DNA of 64,000 nt from Anaerovirgula multivorans (GTDB lineage: Bacteria > Bacillota > Clostridia > Peptostreptococcales > Natronincolaceae), in the NCBI RefSeq assembly GCF_900188145.1, contig NZ_FZOJ01000011.1:86370-150369 (forward strand), read 5' to 3'. Position numbers and translations under genes: made by a program. Position 1 is the first letter of the stretch; every line of letters starts with the position of its first letter. Of this stretch, positions 1 through 8,472 are shown piece after piece. The notes beneath the pieces were generated by a model. That model did not search any database. It was not told where the DNA came from and saw only the letters and a list, made by a program, of their open reading frames with translations.

Positions 1-649
1 TTGAAAGTTCATCTATCAAAAGATTTCTTCGATCCCTTAAATCATTAGCCGTGCTTCCCCCTATCTCATAACGAGAAATCTGTTCATTTAACTGGGCAAT
101 TTGTTCGGCATAGCCATTGATGGAATTCACAGCATCTACCACATCATTGTTTAAGCCCCGTACTAAGTTCTCCATCTGACTATACATGCTATTGATACTA
201 CTGGTAAAAGCACTGGCATTTTCCCGCACTAGTCTTCTAGTTGCAAGACTATTTGCATTTTCTGGTTTGCTAAGCTGTTGAAAAGAATCGAAGAATTCTT
301 TAATAATTGTGTTTATACCAGTCTCAGAGGGTTCATTCATAATAGCTTCTAAGAAATATAAACCATCACTTTTGGCCTCCCAATAGCCTAGAGAATTGAC
401 TTCTCCTCTGTATCGGTAATCTAAAAATTCATTCCTTAACTGTTGTATAGCAACAGTATCTACTCCTGTACCAAGCATTCCCTGCCGGCCAGATAAAGGC
501 ATTGGCGTACTTTGAGTCTGTATTAATCTTTGTCTTGTATAGCCGGCTGTATTTACGTTAGCAAGATTGTGCCCCGTGATATCTAGTGCTCTTTGGGATG
601 CAAAGAGTCCAGATGTAGCTGTATTAAATCCTAGAAATGTTGAGCGCAT
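1..649 (-). CDS. flgK: flagellar hook-associated protein 1 FlgK (3' part outside window)
   Basis: Reading the minus strand from 649 gives a protein beginning MRSTFLGFNTATSGLFAS, with the typical rod/hook-family motif DITGHNLANVNTAGYTRQR near residues 23-41. FlgK forms the junction between the flagellar hook and filament and is exported through the flagellar type III apparatus. About 216 residues are visible and the rest runs off the left edge, so length cannot be judged. The start is supported by AGAAGGTGG shortly upstream. It follows flgN (its probable chaperone) in the order comF-yvyF-flgM-flgN-flgK, the same as in Bacillus. It is probably expressed from the sigma-28 promoter in front of flgM. 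Confidence 0.95.
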   Translation of the reverse strand, partial: MRSTFLGFNTATSGLFASQRALDITGHNLANVNTAGYTRQRLIQTQSTPMPLSGRQGMLGTGVDTVAIQQLRNEFLDYRYRGEVNSLGYWEAKSDGLYFLEAIMNEPSETGINTIIKEFFDSFQQLSKPENANSLATRRLVRENASAFTSSINSMYSQMENLVRGLNNDVVDAVNSINGYAEQIAQLNEQISRYEIGGSTANDLRDRRNLLIDELS

Positions 650-688
650 GATTCATACCACCTTCTTCTGTATTAGGTATCCCTTTTC

Positions 689-1183
689 TCAAACCTTCAT
701 ATCCAATAGGCTGGAGATCGATTTTCTCTTTCCTGTATCCTTCTCTCCATAATTGTTACCTGTTTCTGGTGATGAGGTTATTATTTCTATGTTAAAATCG
801 ATGAACTCCAAGTTTTGTTGAATTAACTTCTCATTTAATTGGTTTACTTCTGTTAGCTTCTTAATAGTCTCTAACAACTGATTCCTTATGGTGTCAATTT
901 CATTAATCTCCTGGTCTCCTAAATGCAACAATAGCTCGGATATGCCAGCGGGTTCAGGAATCTCCATTTCCTCTGCAATATTTGTGAAAATAGATCGTCG
1001 AATCTTTTCAAAGGTTGCCATTGTTCGAATATACTGCTGTTCTTTTTGAATGACCTCTTCCAATTCCACCAATTTTCCCATCTTTATAATTATTGTTTTT
1101 TCTTTAGCCATTTCTACAATATCCTTATACATCTTTAGCTCCTGATGTAGGGTTTCTTTTAACTGTTGAATGGATTTTATCAT
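689..1183 (-). CDS. flgN: FlgN family flagellar export chaperone
   Basis: This is a 164-residue, highly charged, helical protein beginning MIKSIQQLKETLHQEL. Position between flgM and flgK and the predicted coiled-coil character fit FlgN (YvyG in Bacillus), the cytoplasmic chaperone that delivers FlgK and FlgL to the flagellar export gate. An in-frame ATG upstream at 1231 would overlap the end of flgM and lacks a ribosome site. The ATG at 1183 has AGGTGG eight bases upstream, so I chose it. The C-terminal tail is rich in Lys, Ser and Glu. The family is very divergent, so the call rests on length, composition and context as much as on sequence. Confidence 0.85.
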   Translation of the reverse strand: MIKSIQQLKETLHQELKMYKDIVEMAKEKTIIIKMGKLVELEEVIQKEQQYIRTMATFEKIRRSIFTNIAEEMEIPEPAGISELLLHLGDQEINEIDTIRNQLLETIKKLTEVNQLNEKLIQQNLEFIDFNIEIITSSPETGNNYGEKDTGKRKSISSLLDMKV

Positions 1184-1217
1184 ATTATCACCACCTGCTA
1201 TATTTATCCTTAGGCTG

Positions 1218-1508
1218 TTAAATTTTCTCATCCATCAGAATGCTTTCAATTAATTTATCTGTGATTTCTTTTCCTGATACATTATAACTATTTGTTTGGA
1301 TCTTTTCTTTTAAATCCTCTACTTTTTCTTTCCTTACTTCTGGTAGATTTTTAAAGGCCTTTACTGCCACTTGAAATTCCTTTGCTTTTCCTGATATATC
1401 TAGTTGATCCCCGGAGGATGTTACTTCTCCTGTTTTCTCTGTAGACTTTACAGATTTATTGTATAATTTCATGACCTGTGAAATATTAGGATTGTTGAAA
1501 ATCTTCAT
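1218..1508 (-). CDS. flgM: anti-sigma-28 factor FlgM
   Basis: The 96-residue protein starts MKIFNNPNISQVMKLYNK and has the FlgM pattern: a disordered polar N-terminal half and a C-terminal region containing VRKEKVEDLKEKIQTNSY followed by a helix ending ILMDEKI. FlgM binds the flagellar sigma factor (FliA/SigD) in the cytoplasm and holds it inactive until the hook is finished. It lies between yvyF and flgN. A ribosome site (AGAGGTG) precedes the ATG. A sigma-28-type promoter lies just upstream in the short gap after yvyF, so the gene is probably under feedback control by the factor it inhibits, as is common in this family. Confidence 0.93.
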   Translation of the reverse strand: MKIFNNPNISQVMKLYNKSVKSTEKTGEVTSSGDQLDISGKAKEFQVAVKAFKNLPEVRKEKVEDLKEKIQTNSYNVSGKEITDKLIESILMDEKI

Positions 1509-1547
1509 AAAAACACCTCTAACTTTCCGATTGTTTTCTTAATAGTA

Positions 1548-1575
1548 TTATCGGTAAGGCAGAGGTATTTCTTTA
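1548..1575 (-). promoter_or_regulatory. sigma-28 (FliA/SigD) type promoter for flgM-flgN-flgK
   Basis: On the minus strand TAAA is followed after 16 bases by ACCGATAA, close to the sigma-28 consensus TAAA-N15-GCCGATAA. It sits in the yvyF-flgM gap, with the -10 element about 40 bases upstream of the flgM start. This is the expected place for a late flagellar promoter. Confidence 0.75.
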
Positions 1576-1577
1576 CA

Positions 1578-2003
1578 TCAATTATTTTTTTTTCTTTCTG
1601 CTATAAACATTTTATGAGTTCTATTGGTCTTTCTTGGTTTTTCCCTTTCTTTTTCTTTAGTATTCGGTTGCAGTACTTTACTAAATTCCTTTTGCAATTT
1701 AACAGTGCAAGATTCACAAAATCTCCCTGAACGAATGGCTGTGCCGCATCTTTCACAGTCCAAAAGTATATTGTCTTCTTCTCTGATTTCAATTCTATTT
1801 TCTCTTAAAAACTTTAAAATCTGTTTTTCACTTACTTCAGTAGCCTCAGAGACCTCCACAATTGTAGCTCCTGAATGATCATACAAATAGTTTTTTACTT
1901 TTTTAAAATCCTCTTCCTCACTTTCATTGCTACATCTAGAGCAAAAATTGGAACCAGTATAGGCAAAAGTTCTCCCACATTTTTCACAATTTCTTAATTC
2001 CAT
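1578..2003 (-). CDS. yvyF: YvyF/TIGR03826 family flagellar operon zinc-ribbon protein
   Basis: A 141-residue protein with an N-terminal CEKCGRTF...CSRC zinc-ribbon pattern (about residues 5-28), a middle winged-helix-like part (VSEATEVSEKQILKFLREN) and a second Cys cluster CERCGTA...CESC. This combination is typical of the YvyF (TIGR03826) family encoded in Firmicute flagellar operons. The biochemical role is not well established. A regulatory or assembly role is inferred from the fold and position. A GTG two codons upstream abuts the Shine-Dalgarno sequence, while the ATG at 2003 has GGAGGA about six bases upstream, so the ATG was chosen. Confidence 0.88.
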   Translation of the reverse strand: MELRNCEKCGRTFAYTGSNFCSRCSNESEEEDFKKVKNYLYDHSGATIVEVSEATEVSEKQILKFLRENRIEIREEDNILLDCERCGTAIRSGRFCESCTVKLQKEFSKVLQPNTKEKEREKPRKTNRTHKMFIAERKKNN

Positions 2004-2019
2004 ATGCACTCCTCCTCAT

Positions 2020-2065
2020 GCCGCCTTCAGCGGAAATCATAGTTTAAAATTTAAAATGTAAAAAT
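2020..2065. repeat. short GC-hairpin plus AT tail intergenic repeat, copy 1
   Basis: The sequence GCCGCCTTCAGCGGAAATCA continues into a TTTAAAATTTAAAA tract. A similar unit, a GCCGC...GCGG hairpin followed by AAATTATAATCTAAAATT, occurs at 21176-21218. Both copies lie upstream of minus-strand flagellar genes. It looks like a small dispersed palindromic repeat. Function is unknown. Confidence 0.5.
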
Positions 2066-2117
2066 CAAAAGACCAATCTCTTTGATTTCCAGATATCATT
2101 TTTCATTTTGCATCCCT

Positions 2118-2858
2118 CTAAACTCCTCTGGCAAAAGTCAATACTGTAATGGACTTTGCTCCCTCCCCCATCAACACCCTGCTGCAGGCATCTGCAGTAG
2201 CCCCTGTAGTAAATATGTCATCTACTAATAAAATATCTCTTCCATCAACGGCTTGCTTATCTTTTACTTGAAAAGCATTTTTTAAATTTTCTCTCCGCTG
2301 TTTTCTTGACAGATTGTGCATCACCTTGGTATTCTTCACTCGGATTAAATTGCCCTTTTTATACTCTATATCCAAATTCCTACTAATATATTTGGCTAAT
2401 AAATGAGCTTGGTTATAACCCCGTTTCCTTTCCCTTTCAGGATACAGGGGTACTGCTATCAACATATCTCCCTCTATGCCTTTCTTTTTTATGACAGCCG
2501 CCATCATATAGGCCATATTCCTTGCTAAATAAGTAGCATCATAATATTTGAAGCGAAATATTAAATCTTTAATCATTCCCTTATACTCTACTACAGCAAC
2601 TCTCCTATGAAAGGAATTCTCTGTTCCCTCACAGTCCTCATAGATTTCTATGTCCTCCTGATCTACCAAGGGCCTGGAAAGCTTCTTACAACTGTTTTCA
2701 GTAACAAAAGAAATCTCCTTCATACATCTACAACAAATGCCAAGTTCAGTTTTTCCCTTTAAATAGCTATTACATAGAATACAAGTCATATTAGGAGGGT
2801 AAATTAAGTCTAACAATGCTTCACTATACGCTCTAAACAAACCATTTGTTTTTCTCAT
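2118..2858 (-). CDS. comF: ComF family phosphoribosyltransferase-like protein
   Basis: A 246-residue protein with an N-terminal CxxC...CxxC zinc finger (CILCNSYL and CCRCMK, about residues 25-50) and a C-terminal phosphoribosyltransferase fold with the PRPP motif LLVDDIFTTGATADAC near residue 215. ComF proteins are needed for DNA uptake in naturally transformable bacteria and are thought to act in the cytoplasm with the uptake helicase. No other competence genes are seen here. It heads the comF-yvyF-flgM-flgN-flgK series known from Bacillus. The ATG at 2858 has AAGGAGG eight bases upstream, better than the in-frame start at 2906. Confidence 0.92.
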   Translation of the reverse strand: MRKTNGLFRAYSEALLDLIYPPNMTCILCNSYLKGKTELGICCRCMKEISFVTENSCKKLSRPLVDQEDIEIYEDCEGTENSFHRRVAVVEYKGMIKDLIFRFKYYDATYLARNMAYMMAAVIKKKGIEGDMLIAVPLYPERERKRGYNQAHLLAKYISRNLDIEYKKGNLIRVKNTKVMHNLSRKQRRENLKNAFQVKDKQAVDGRDILLVDDIFTTGATADACSRVLMGEGAKSITVLTFARGV

Positions 2859-2907
2859 AGGACCATCCTCCTTGGGGAAAATGAGACTTAATTCATAAGT
2901 AGACAAC

Positions 2908-2931
2908 CGAAAGTTTGATTTGCAACTTTCG
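2908..2931. other. inverted repeat between spo0E-like gene and comF
   Basis: CGAAAGTT, an 8-base loop, then AACTTTCG form a perfect 8-bp stem. There is no run of T on either side, so it is not a clear rho-independent terminator. It could be a weak terminator or a protein site. Confidence 0.4.
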
Positions 2932-2997
2932 TGTTGGTCACTTAGTTTGTTTATCTAGAGGAAGTTTTAGCACTATACTGAAGGACAAGTTATTTTT

Positions 2998-3234
2998 CTA
3001 TGATTCTATTCTTTTTTTATACCTTTTTTTATAATAAACATTACCTTGTATTTCCTTTTCAAGCGATGGGTTTCGTTTAATCTCTTCTTGATAATTTACT
3101 AAAAAAGTATCTAGCAACTGACTCGTTTCAATAACCTCTGGATCCGTTAAATCCCCTTGTTTCTCCTCTATTAGCTGGCATAGCTTTTTTCTAGTGGCTT
3201 CAATCTTTTCCTTTAGCTTAATTAATTCTCCCAT
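2998..3234 (-). CDS. Spo0E-like aspartyl-phosphate phosphatase
   Basis: The protein (78 residues from 3234) has the Spo0E family pattern: a first helix LKEKIEATRKKLCQLIEEK and a second helix with the signature SQLLDTFLVNY. Spo0E-type proteins dephosphorylate Spo0A~P in the cytoplasm and so delay sporulation. An in-frame ATG at 3294 would overlap the end of recD2 and has no ribosome site. The ATG at 3234 has a weak AGAGAAGAG, so the start is uncertain. The C-terminal end is unusually basic (YYKKRYKKRIES). Its partner is inferred to be Spo0A, which is not in this window. Confidence 0.75.
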   Translation of the reverse strand: MGELIKLKEKIEATRKKLCQLIEEKQGDLTDPEVIETSQLLDTFLVNYQEEIKRNPSLEKEIQGNVYYKKRYKKRIES

Positions 3235-3268
3235 GTCTCTTCTCTCAATAGCCTCCCTATTTTTTTTC

Positions 3269-5500
3269 CTACTGCTGGTTAAAATGAAATTCATAAAACT
3301 TATTTAATCGGTAGCTTAAACCTGAATAACGTTGAACAATTTTATCATTATCCACCATCATCCTTAAATAGCTTTCCGCTCCTACTAGTACTACCAGATT
3401 TTTTGCTCTAGTAATGGCTGTGTACAGTAAATTTCTTGTCAATAACATTGGTGGTCCCCAAGCAATAGGCATTACCACTACAGGAAACTCACTTCCCTGG
3501 CTTTTATGAATGGTAATACAGTATGCCAACTCTAGTTCATCCAATTGAGAGAAGCTATAGTTTACTAGCCTATAGTCATCAAACAGTACTTTTAACTCTT
3601 GATCTCCTTCATCAATGGAGTGAATATAACCGATATCTCCATTAAAAATACCCTCCCCCTTCTCCTCTTGGGAATCCGGATCCTGGCTTTCCCATTTTAA
3701 AGTATAATTATTTTTTATCTGCATCACCTTATCCCCTACCCGAAAGATCTTTTCCTTTAATGCCTTCTCTTTTTTCCACTTAATAGGAGGATTTAAAGCT
3801 TGCTGCAGTTCTTTATTGAAGTTAATGGTGCCGATTTCTCCCTTTTTCATTGGAGTTAGCACCTGTATATCCTTTACGCTATCAAATTGATAATGGTTTG
3901 GAAGTCTTTCCTTTACCAATTGAATTACGGTTTTTGTAATATTCCCTCTTTGGTTTTTAGTAATAAAGTAAAAATCCTTTTCCTTCATATTTAAGAGGGG
4001 ATACTCTCCATGATTAATCTTGTGGGCGTTGACAATGATCATACTCTCCTCTGCCTGCCGAAAGATCTCATTGAGCCTTACTACCTTAACAATTCTACTA
4101 TCTATAATATCCTTCAATACATTTCCCGCTCCCACCGAAGGCAGCTGATCCGCATCTCCAACTAAAATAAGTCTAGTCCCTAGGGATACAGCCTTCATTA
4201 AACTATGCATCAGAAGAATGTCCACCATGGAAACCTCATCGATAATAATGACATCGCTGTCTAGGGGGTTTTCCTCGTTTCTCTGGAACATCATACTATC
4301 TTCCTCTTCCGCAAAACCCAGCTCCAGCATCCGATGAATGGTTCTGGCTTCTTTGCCGGTGGCCTCCGTCATCCTTTTTGAGGCTCGTCCCGTCGGTGCA
4401 CCTAAGACAATCTTCATTTCCAGCTTTTCAAAGATTTTAATTAGCGTATTGATGGTGGTGGTTTTGCCAGTGCCAGGGCCTCCAGTAATTACTAAAATCC
4501 CATTTTCTACCGCCTGCTTTACAGCTTCTTTTTGATTGATAGCTAGGGAAATGCCTTCCTGCTGTTGCAGTTGCTGTAATTCTTCCTCAAGGTCTATTTC
4601 TAGAGGGTCCATCTTCACTCGTGAAAGCTCAATCAGCTTTTTACACACATTGGTTTCTGCATAGTAGTAGGCCATAGAATAAACAGCGGTTTCTTCCCCT
4701 TGCCTTTCTATCTGGATTTTCTGGTCTAATGCTAAGTTTTGTACTGCCTCCTGTACCATTTCCACCTCTACCTTTAAAAGCTCAGCCGTTCTTTCTATCA
4801 ACATCTGGCTAGGAGCATAGGTGTGTCCCTCAAGGTGAAAGGTATTGAGCATGTACTTTGTGCCTGCATAAATTCTGTATTTGGAGTTAGCTGCGATCCC
4901 CATGGTTTTGGCAATCCTATCAGCGGTAATAAATCCAATACCCATAATGTCTTCTGCCAAACGGTAAGGATTTTCCTGTATGGTAGAAATCGTATTTTCT
5001 CCATAAATTTTATAAATCTTTACAGCATAATTAGGAGTTATACCGTATTGAGATAGAAAAAGAATGATCTCTCTCAGTTCCCTCTGTTCTTGAAAGGCCT
5101 CTGTAATAGCTTCCGCCTTTGACTCCCCAATGCCAGATACTTCTGTTAACCTATGGGGCTGACTCTGGATAATCTCCATAGCTTCCTCCCCAAAATGATC
5201 TACAATTCTTTTGGCCATCTTTTTGCCTATACCGGGAAGAATACCGGAGGATAAGTAATAAATTATGCCTTCTTCAGTGGTAGGCAAAATAGGTCTATAC
5301 TCCTGTACCTCCAGCTGATGTCCATACACAGGATGAATCATCCATTTCCCCTTTACCAATAGATGGTCCCCCTCCTTTAGAGCCGGTAAGTATCCCACCA
5401 TGGTAATTTCCTCCTCAGGTGATTCTAGTATCGCTACAGTATAACCATTGGATTCATTTTGAAATATGATTTCTATCAGTCTACCTTCAACCTCTAGCAC
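3269..5500 (-). CDS. recD2: RecD2 family DNA helicase (YrrC-like)
   Basis: A 743-residue superfamily 1 helicase. The N-terminal half carries an OB-like part and helix-hairpin-helix motifs (GILPGIGKKMAKRI, LTEVSGIGESKAEAI, MGIGFITADRIAKTMG). The motor half has Walker A GGPGTGKTTT near residue 340, motif II VIIIDEVSMVD, LVGDADQLPSVGAGNVL and the C-terminal motif YCITIHKSQGSEFPVVV. This is the usual order and length for RecD2, a 5'-3' helicase that acts without RecBC in replication-fork repair. The start is GTG at 5500 with AGGAGG eight bases upstream. It lies between sigma-A-type promoter elements at 5621-5649 and the small spo0E-like gene. Confidence 0.95.
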   Translation of the reverse strand: MLEVEGRLIEIIFQNESNGYTVAILESPEEEITMVGYLPALKEGDHLLVKGKWMIHPVYGHQLEVQEYRPILPTTEEGIIYYLSSGILPGIGKKMAKRIVDHFGEEAMEIIQSQPHRLTEVSGIGESKAEAITEAFQEQRELREIILFLSQYGITPNYAVKIYKIYGENTISTIQENPYRLAEDIMGIGFITADRIAKTMGIAANSKYRIYAGTKYMLNTFHLEGHTYAPSQMLIERTAELLKVEVEMVQEAVQNLALDQKIQIERQGEETAVYSMAYYYAETNVCKKLIELSRVKMDPLEIDLEEELQQLQQQEGISLAINQKEAVKQAVENGILVITGGPGTGKTTTINTLIKIFEKLEMKIVLGAPTGRASKRMTEATGKEARTIHRMLELGFAEEEDSMMFQRNEENPLDSDVIIIDEVSMVDILLMHSLMKAVSLGTRLILVGDADQLPSVGAGNVLKDIIDSRIVKVVRLNEIFRQAEESMIIVNAHKINHGEYPLLNMKEKDFYFITKNQRGNITKTVIQLVKERLPNHYQFDSVKDIQVLTPMKKGEIGTINFNKELQQALNPPIKWKKEKALKEKIFRVGDKVMQIKNNYTLKWESQDPDSQEEKGEGIFNGDIGYIHSIDEGDQELKVLFDDYRLVNYSFSQLDELELAYCITIHKSQGSEFPVVVMPIAWGPPMLLTRNLLYTAITRAKNLVVLVGAESYLRMMVDNDKIVQRYSGLSYRLNKFYEFHFNQQ

Positions 5501-5620
5501 CTTGGTATCCTCCTAATAATCAGTTGCACTTCCATGTCATAATTTTCTTTAATCCTTCATATATATCTATGTCTCAAGAGGAAACCTCTTATTATAAATT
5601 GTTAAAAAAATATTATTTTT

Positions 5621-5649
5621 ATTATATCATATAGTAAAAAAACTGTAAG
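5621..5649 (-). promoter_or_regulatory. probable sigma-A promoter for recD2
   Basis: On the minus strand CTTACA, 17 bases, then TATAAT with an extended TG (TGATATAAT). It lies about 120 bases upstream of the recD2 GTG. The intervening leader contains AAGAGG-AAA-CCTCTT, a small hairpin. The rest of the 5501-5812 gap holds nothing else that I recognise. Confidence 0.6.
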
Positions 5650-5812
5650 TAATAATTATACAAATGCGACAAAATTACCAGTTATTACCGTTTTGAATAA
5701 TTATGCCCCCATAATTTTATCTGTTCACTGAAAAAAAGACAAAAACTTAGACTATTTAAAAGCCTTTAGTTCGAGGTGCAATAAAACCCGTGAACCACAG
5801 TGTATACAGTAA

Positions 5813-5845
5813 AGGATTCAGGGGAGCAAAGCTCCCCTGAATCCT
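5813..5845 (-). terminator. perfect 15-bp hairpin at end of DUF2922 gene
   Basis: Two 15-base arms (AGGATTCAGGGGAGC and its complement) are separated by only three bases and overlap the stop codon of the DUF2922 gene. On the minus strand the stem is followed by TTTACTG, so this is a short-T intrinsic terminator for the DUF1659-DUF2922 unit. Confidence 0.6.
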
Positions 5846-6062
5846 ACACTAACTCTAACTCTTCTTCTTCAGTTCTTATAATTTTTGCCCCATGAATTTC
5901 TCCGAGTTCCTCTTCTCCTACAATGAAAACATTGTCATTAAGAATGGTCTCCATAGCAGCTTTTACTTCTGCCGCCGTTATATCTTCACGAGCATTGACA
6001 ATCGTTAGCTTTGCTGTTTTATCATCTGTCTTTTTAAAGGTCATTTCCAATACTCTATTCAA
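5844..6062 (-). CDS. DUF2922 family small protein
   Basis: A 72-residue acidic protein, sequence beginning NRVLEMTFKKTDDKTAKLTI and ending in GEIHGAKIIRTEEEELELV, matching the DUF2922 pattern. The family is found across Clostridia and Bacilli, almost always beside a DUF1659 gene. No biochemical function is established. The start is TTG at 6062, with AAAGGAG about ten bases upstream; an internal ATG (Met7) is the alternative. It is 38 bases downstream of the DUF1659 gene and ends inside a terminator hairpin, so the two form a small operon. Confidence 0.8.
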   Translation of the reverse strand: MNRVLEMTFKKTDDKTAKLTIVNAREDITAAEVKAAMETILNDNVFIVGEEELGEIHGAKIIRTEEEELELV

Positions 6063-6100
6063 GCTTCTTCATCTCCTTTAAAAATATTCTAGGATTCCTC

Positions 6101-6325
6101 CTACTCTTCTACTAATTCCTTCTCATCAATCCTAGTGATGGTTTTTGCTTCCTTCTCTTGAAGCCCTATGATGGTTGCCGCCACATTATATACGGCTTGA
6201 TCATCAGCTTGGGGCTTTAAATTACTATAGCTTCTTGAGGAAAGCTTTTCTTTTCCCTCTTGATCTCTGCTTTCAACAAATTGAAGTCGAATTCTTGAGG
6301 TTTCTCCCATTGCTTGCACTGGCAT
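6101..6325 (-). CDS. DUF1659 family small protein
   Basis: A 74-residue protein with the DUF1659 pattern: a short N-terminal strand (SRIRLQFVESRDQEGK), KLSSRSYSNLKPQADDQAVYNVAATIIGL in the middle, and a charged tail. It pairs with DUF2922 just downstream; the two families are commonly adjacent, which suggests a shared but unknown role. GGAG is about eight bases before the ATG. A sigma-factor gene lies immediately upstream on the same strand. Co-transcription with that gene is possible but not shown. Confidence 0.8.
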   Translation of the reverse strand: MPVQAMGETSRIRLQFVESRDQEGKEKLSSRSYSNLKPQADDQAVYNVAATIIGLQEKEAKTITRIDEKELVEE

Positions 6326-6412
6326 CTCTTCATCTCCTATCTTTTTCTACTTTAGCCTTTAACATCCTGTAGCTGCAGTCTACATTCAATAAATGTTTTA
6401 GAGATGAAAAAG

Positions 6413-6985
6413 TTAGTATACTTTTCTTAAATATTTTCCTAATTTTTTTAAAGCTACTGCCTTTGTCTTTGCTACAGAAACAGGATGAATCCCTTTGTGG
6501 GCAGCAATTTCCTTTAGAGATTGATACTGAAAATAATATCGAATCACTATATCCCTCTGACAGTTGGATAATTGCTCCATGGCATTCTGCAGGAATCGCT
6601 TTTCCTGATTTTCGATACAGATTTTCTCTATATCACAAGTGTTATCCTGCAATATATCCAACAACGTCCCAGTCTCTGCAGCTCCTACCGAAGCGTCTAG
6701 AGAATAATACTGTTTATTTTTACGTCTTTTATTATGATAATAATGACGGATTCTAGTGGAAACATAGGCTAGAAAAGGAATCTTTCTAGATGGGTCAAAA
6801 TCCCTTAAGGCTTCAAGAATTTCCAATACACCTTCTTGATACATATCCTCCTCCCTTCCTTGTCTTGCTCCATACCTTTTACTGTAGGACAATATAAGGG
6901 GTTTCAGTTGATTGACCAAATCCACCACTGCCTCCTCTTCTCCCTTTAATGCCTTGTTCACCATTTTTTCAGATAATACATTCAA
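6413..6985 (-). CDS. sigma-70 family RNA polymerase sigma factor, short two-domain type
   Basis: A 190-residue protein with sigma region 2 (REEDMYQEGVLEILEALRDFDP and IPFLAYVSTRIRHYYHNKRRK, about residues 44-90) and region 4 (LSNCQRDIVIRYYFQYQSLKEIAAHKGIHPVSVAKTK is the helix-turn-helix, about residues 138-175). Regions 1 and 3 are missing, so it is an alternative sigma factor and not the housekeeping one. It resembles the small Clostridial sigma factors that control toxins or accessory genes, but I cannot name its regulon. Start is TTG at 6985 with AAAGGAAG seven bases upstream; Met8 is an alternative. It precedes the DUF1659-DUF2922 pair. No anti-sigma gene is visible. Confidence 0.85.
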   Translation of the reverse strand: MNVLSEKMVNKALKGEEEAVVDLVNQLKPLILSYSKRYGARQGREEDMYQEGVLEILEALRDFDPSRKIPFLAYVSTRIRHYYHNKRRKNKQYYSLDASVGAAETGTLLDILQDNTCDIEKICIENQEKRFLQNAMEQLSNCQRDIVIRYYFQYQSLKEIAAHKGIHPVSVAKTKAVALKKLGKYLRKVY

Positions 6986-7134
6986 TTTTCAACTTCCTTT
7001 AAAGGACACATCCTTTCTTATTACCGGCAATTCATTTTATGAAAACTTTCTTGGATAGGCTAATGATAAAATGAGACTTAATTCTTTACATGCTAGAAGG
7101 GTTATTTAGAAGAGTTTTTCATAAGAAAAATACG

Positions 7135-7164
7135 TAAAAAAAGAGAGGACATTTTATCCTCTCT
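7135..7164 (-). terminator. intrinsic terminator after metK
   Basis: On the minus strand AGAGAGGA, a 7-base loop and TCCTCTCT are followed by seven T residues. It lies just beyond the metK stop. Confidence 0.85.
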
Positions 7165-7167
7165 CTG

Positions 7168-8361
7168 TTAGCCTTTTAGAATTTCATCGTTTTTTAACGT
7201 TTCAGCTTTATCTGTCTTTTCCCACGGAAGTTCTACATCGGTTCTTCCAAAATGACCATAGGCTGCGATTTGTCTATAGATTGGACGTCTTAAATCTAAA
7301 TCTCTAATGATGGCAGCTGGCCTTAAATCAAAGTGCTTTCTAACCAATTGTATCAACTGTTCTTCTGTAGCTTTGCCAGTGCCAAAGGTTTCTACCATGA
7401 TGGATACTGGTTGCGCTACCCCGATAGCATAGGCCAATTCAAGCTCACATTTATCTGCCAAGCCTGCTGCAACGATGTTTTTCGCAACATATCTAGCAGC
7501 ATAGGCAGCAGAACGGTCTACCTTTGTTGGATCCTTCCCTGAGAAAGCACCACCACCATGGCGGGCATATCCACCATAGGTATCTACAATGATCTTTCTG
7601 CCGGTTAATCCAGCATCTCCCTGTGGTCCACCAATAACAAATCTTCCTGTTGGGTTAATATAGTACTTAGTGTTTTCATCTAACAAATCACTAGGTACGA
7701 TTTTATCAATAACGTATTCTCTTAAATCAGCTTCAATTGTTTGTCTATCTATCTCTGGACTATGCTGTGTAGAAATAACGATAGCATCAATTCTTACAGG
7801 TTTATCTCCATCGTATTCAACAGTTACCTGAGTTTTACCATCAGGACGTAAGTAAGATAATGTTCCATTTTTTCTAACCTCTGATAATCTTCTAGCCAAT
7901 TTATGTGCTAATGCAATTGGTAAAGGCATCAGCTCTGGTGTTTCATTGCAGGCAAAACCAAACATGATTCCTTGGTCTCCAGCACCGATAGATTCTAATG
8001 TATCTTGCATTTCTCCCTTTTTACTTTCAAGGGCTTCGTTTACTCCCATGGCAATATCAGGAGATTGTTCATCAATAGATGTTAATACTGCACAGGTGTC
8101 ACTATCAAAGCCATACTTAGCTCTTGTATACCCAATTTCTTCAATTGTTTTTCTAACAACTTTAGGAATGTCAACATAACACTCTGTAGTAATTTCTCCA
8201 GCCACCAATACAAGACCTGTGGTTACAGATGTTTCGCAAGCTACCCTTGCATTTGGATCTTTTTCAAAAATTGCATCTAAAATTGCATCGGAAATTTGAT
8301 CGCAAATCTTATCCGGATGTCCCTCTGTTACAGACTCAGAAGTAAATAATCTTCTCGCCAT
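7168..8361 (-). CDS. metK: S-adenosylmethionine synthetase MetK
   Basis: A 397-residue enzyme that makes S-adenosylmethionine from methionine and ATP in the cytoplasm. Visible motifs are the N-terminal [17 protein letters not shown], the ATP-binding hexapeptide region [10 protein letters not shown], and the P-loop-like [16 protein letters not shown]. Length equals that of the family. The ATG at 8361 begins [10 protein letters not shown] and has AAAGGAGGAG upstream; the longer frame upstream is riboswitch sequence read through and is not protein. Expression is controlled by an S-box riboswitch with its own terminator between promoter and gene. Confidence 0.98.
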   Translation of the reverse strand: MARRLFTSESVTEGHPDKICDQISDAILDAIFEKDPNARVACETSVTTGLVLVAGEITTECYVDIPKVVRKTIEEIGYTRAKYGFDSDTCAVLTSIDEQSPDIAMGVNEALESKKGEMQDTLESIGAGDQGIMFGFACNETPELMPLPIALAHKLARRLSEVRKNGTLSYLRPDGKTQVTVEYDGDKPVRIDAIVISTQHSPEIDRQTIEADLREYVIDKIVPSDLLDENTKYYINPTGRFVIGGPQGDAGLTGRKIIVDTYGGYARHGGGAFSGKDPTKVDRSAAYAARYVAKNIVAAGLADKCELELAYAIGVAQPVSIMVETFGTGKATEEQLIQLVRKHFDLRPAAIIRDLDLRRPIYRQIAAYGHFGRTDVELPWEKTDKAETLKNDEILKG

Positions 8362-8472
8362 TTCACATACTCCTCCTTTATTTAAATGATTTATAAACGG
8401 GTATTGATTTATTATAATAACTATATTTTTATTCTTTACCCAAAAATTATCCATAAACATAAAAACACAAAA

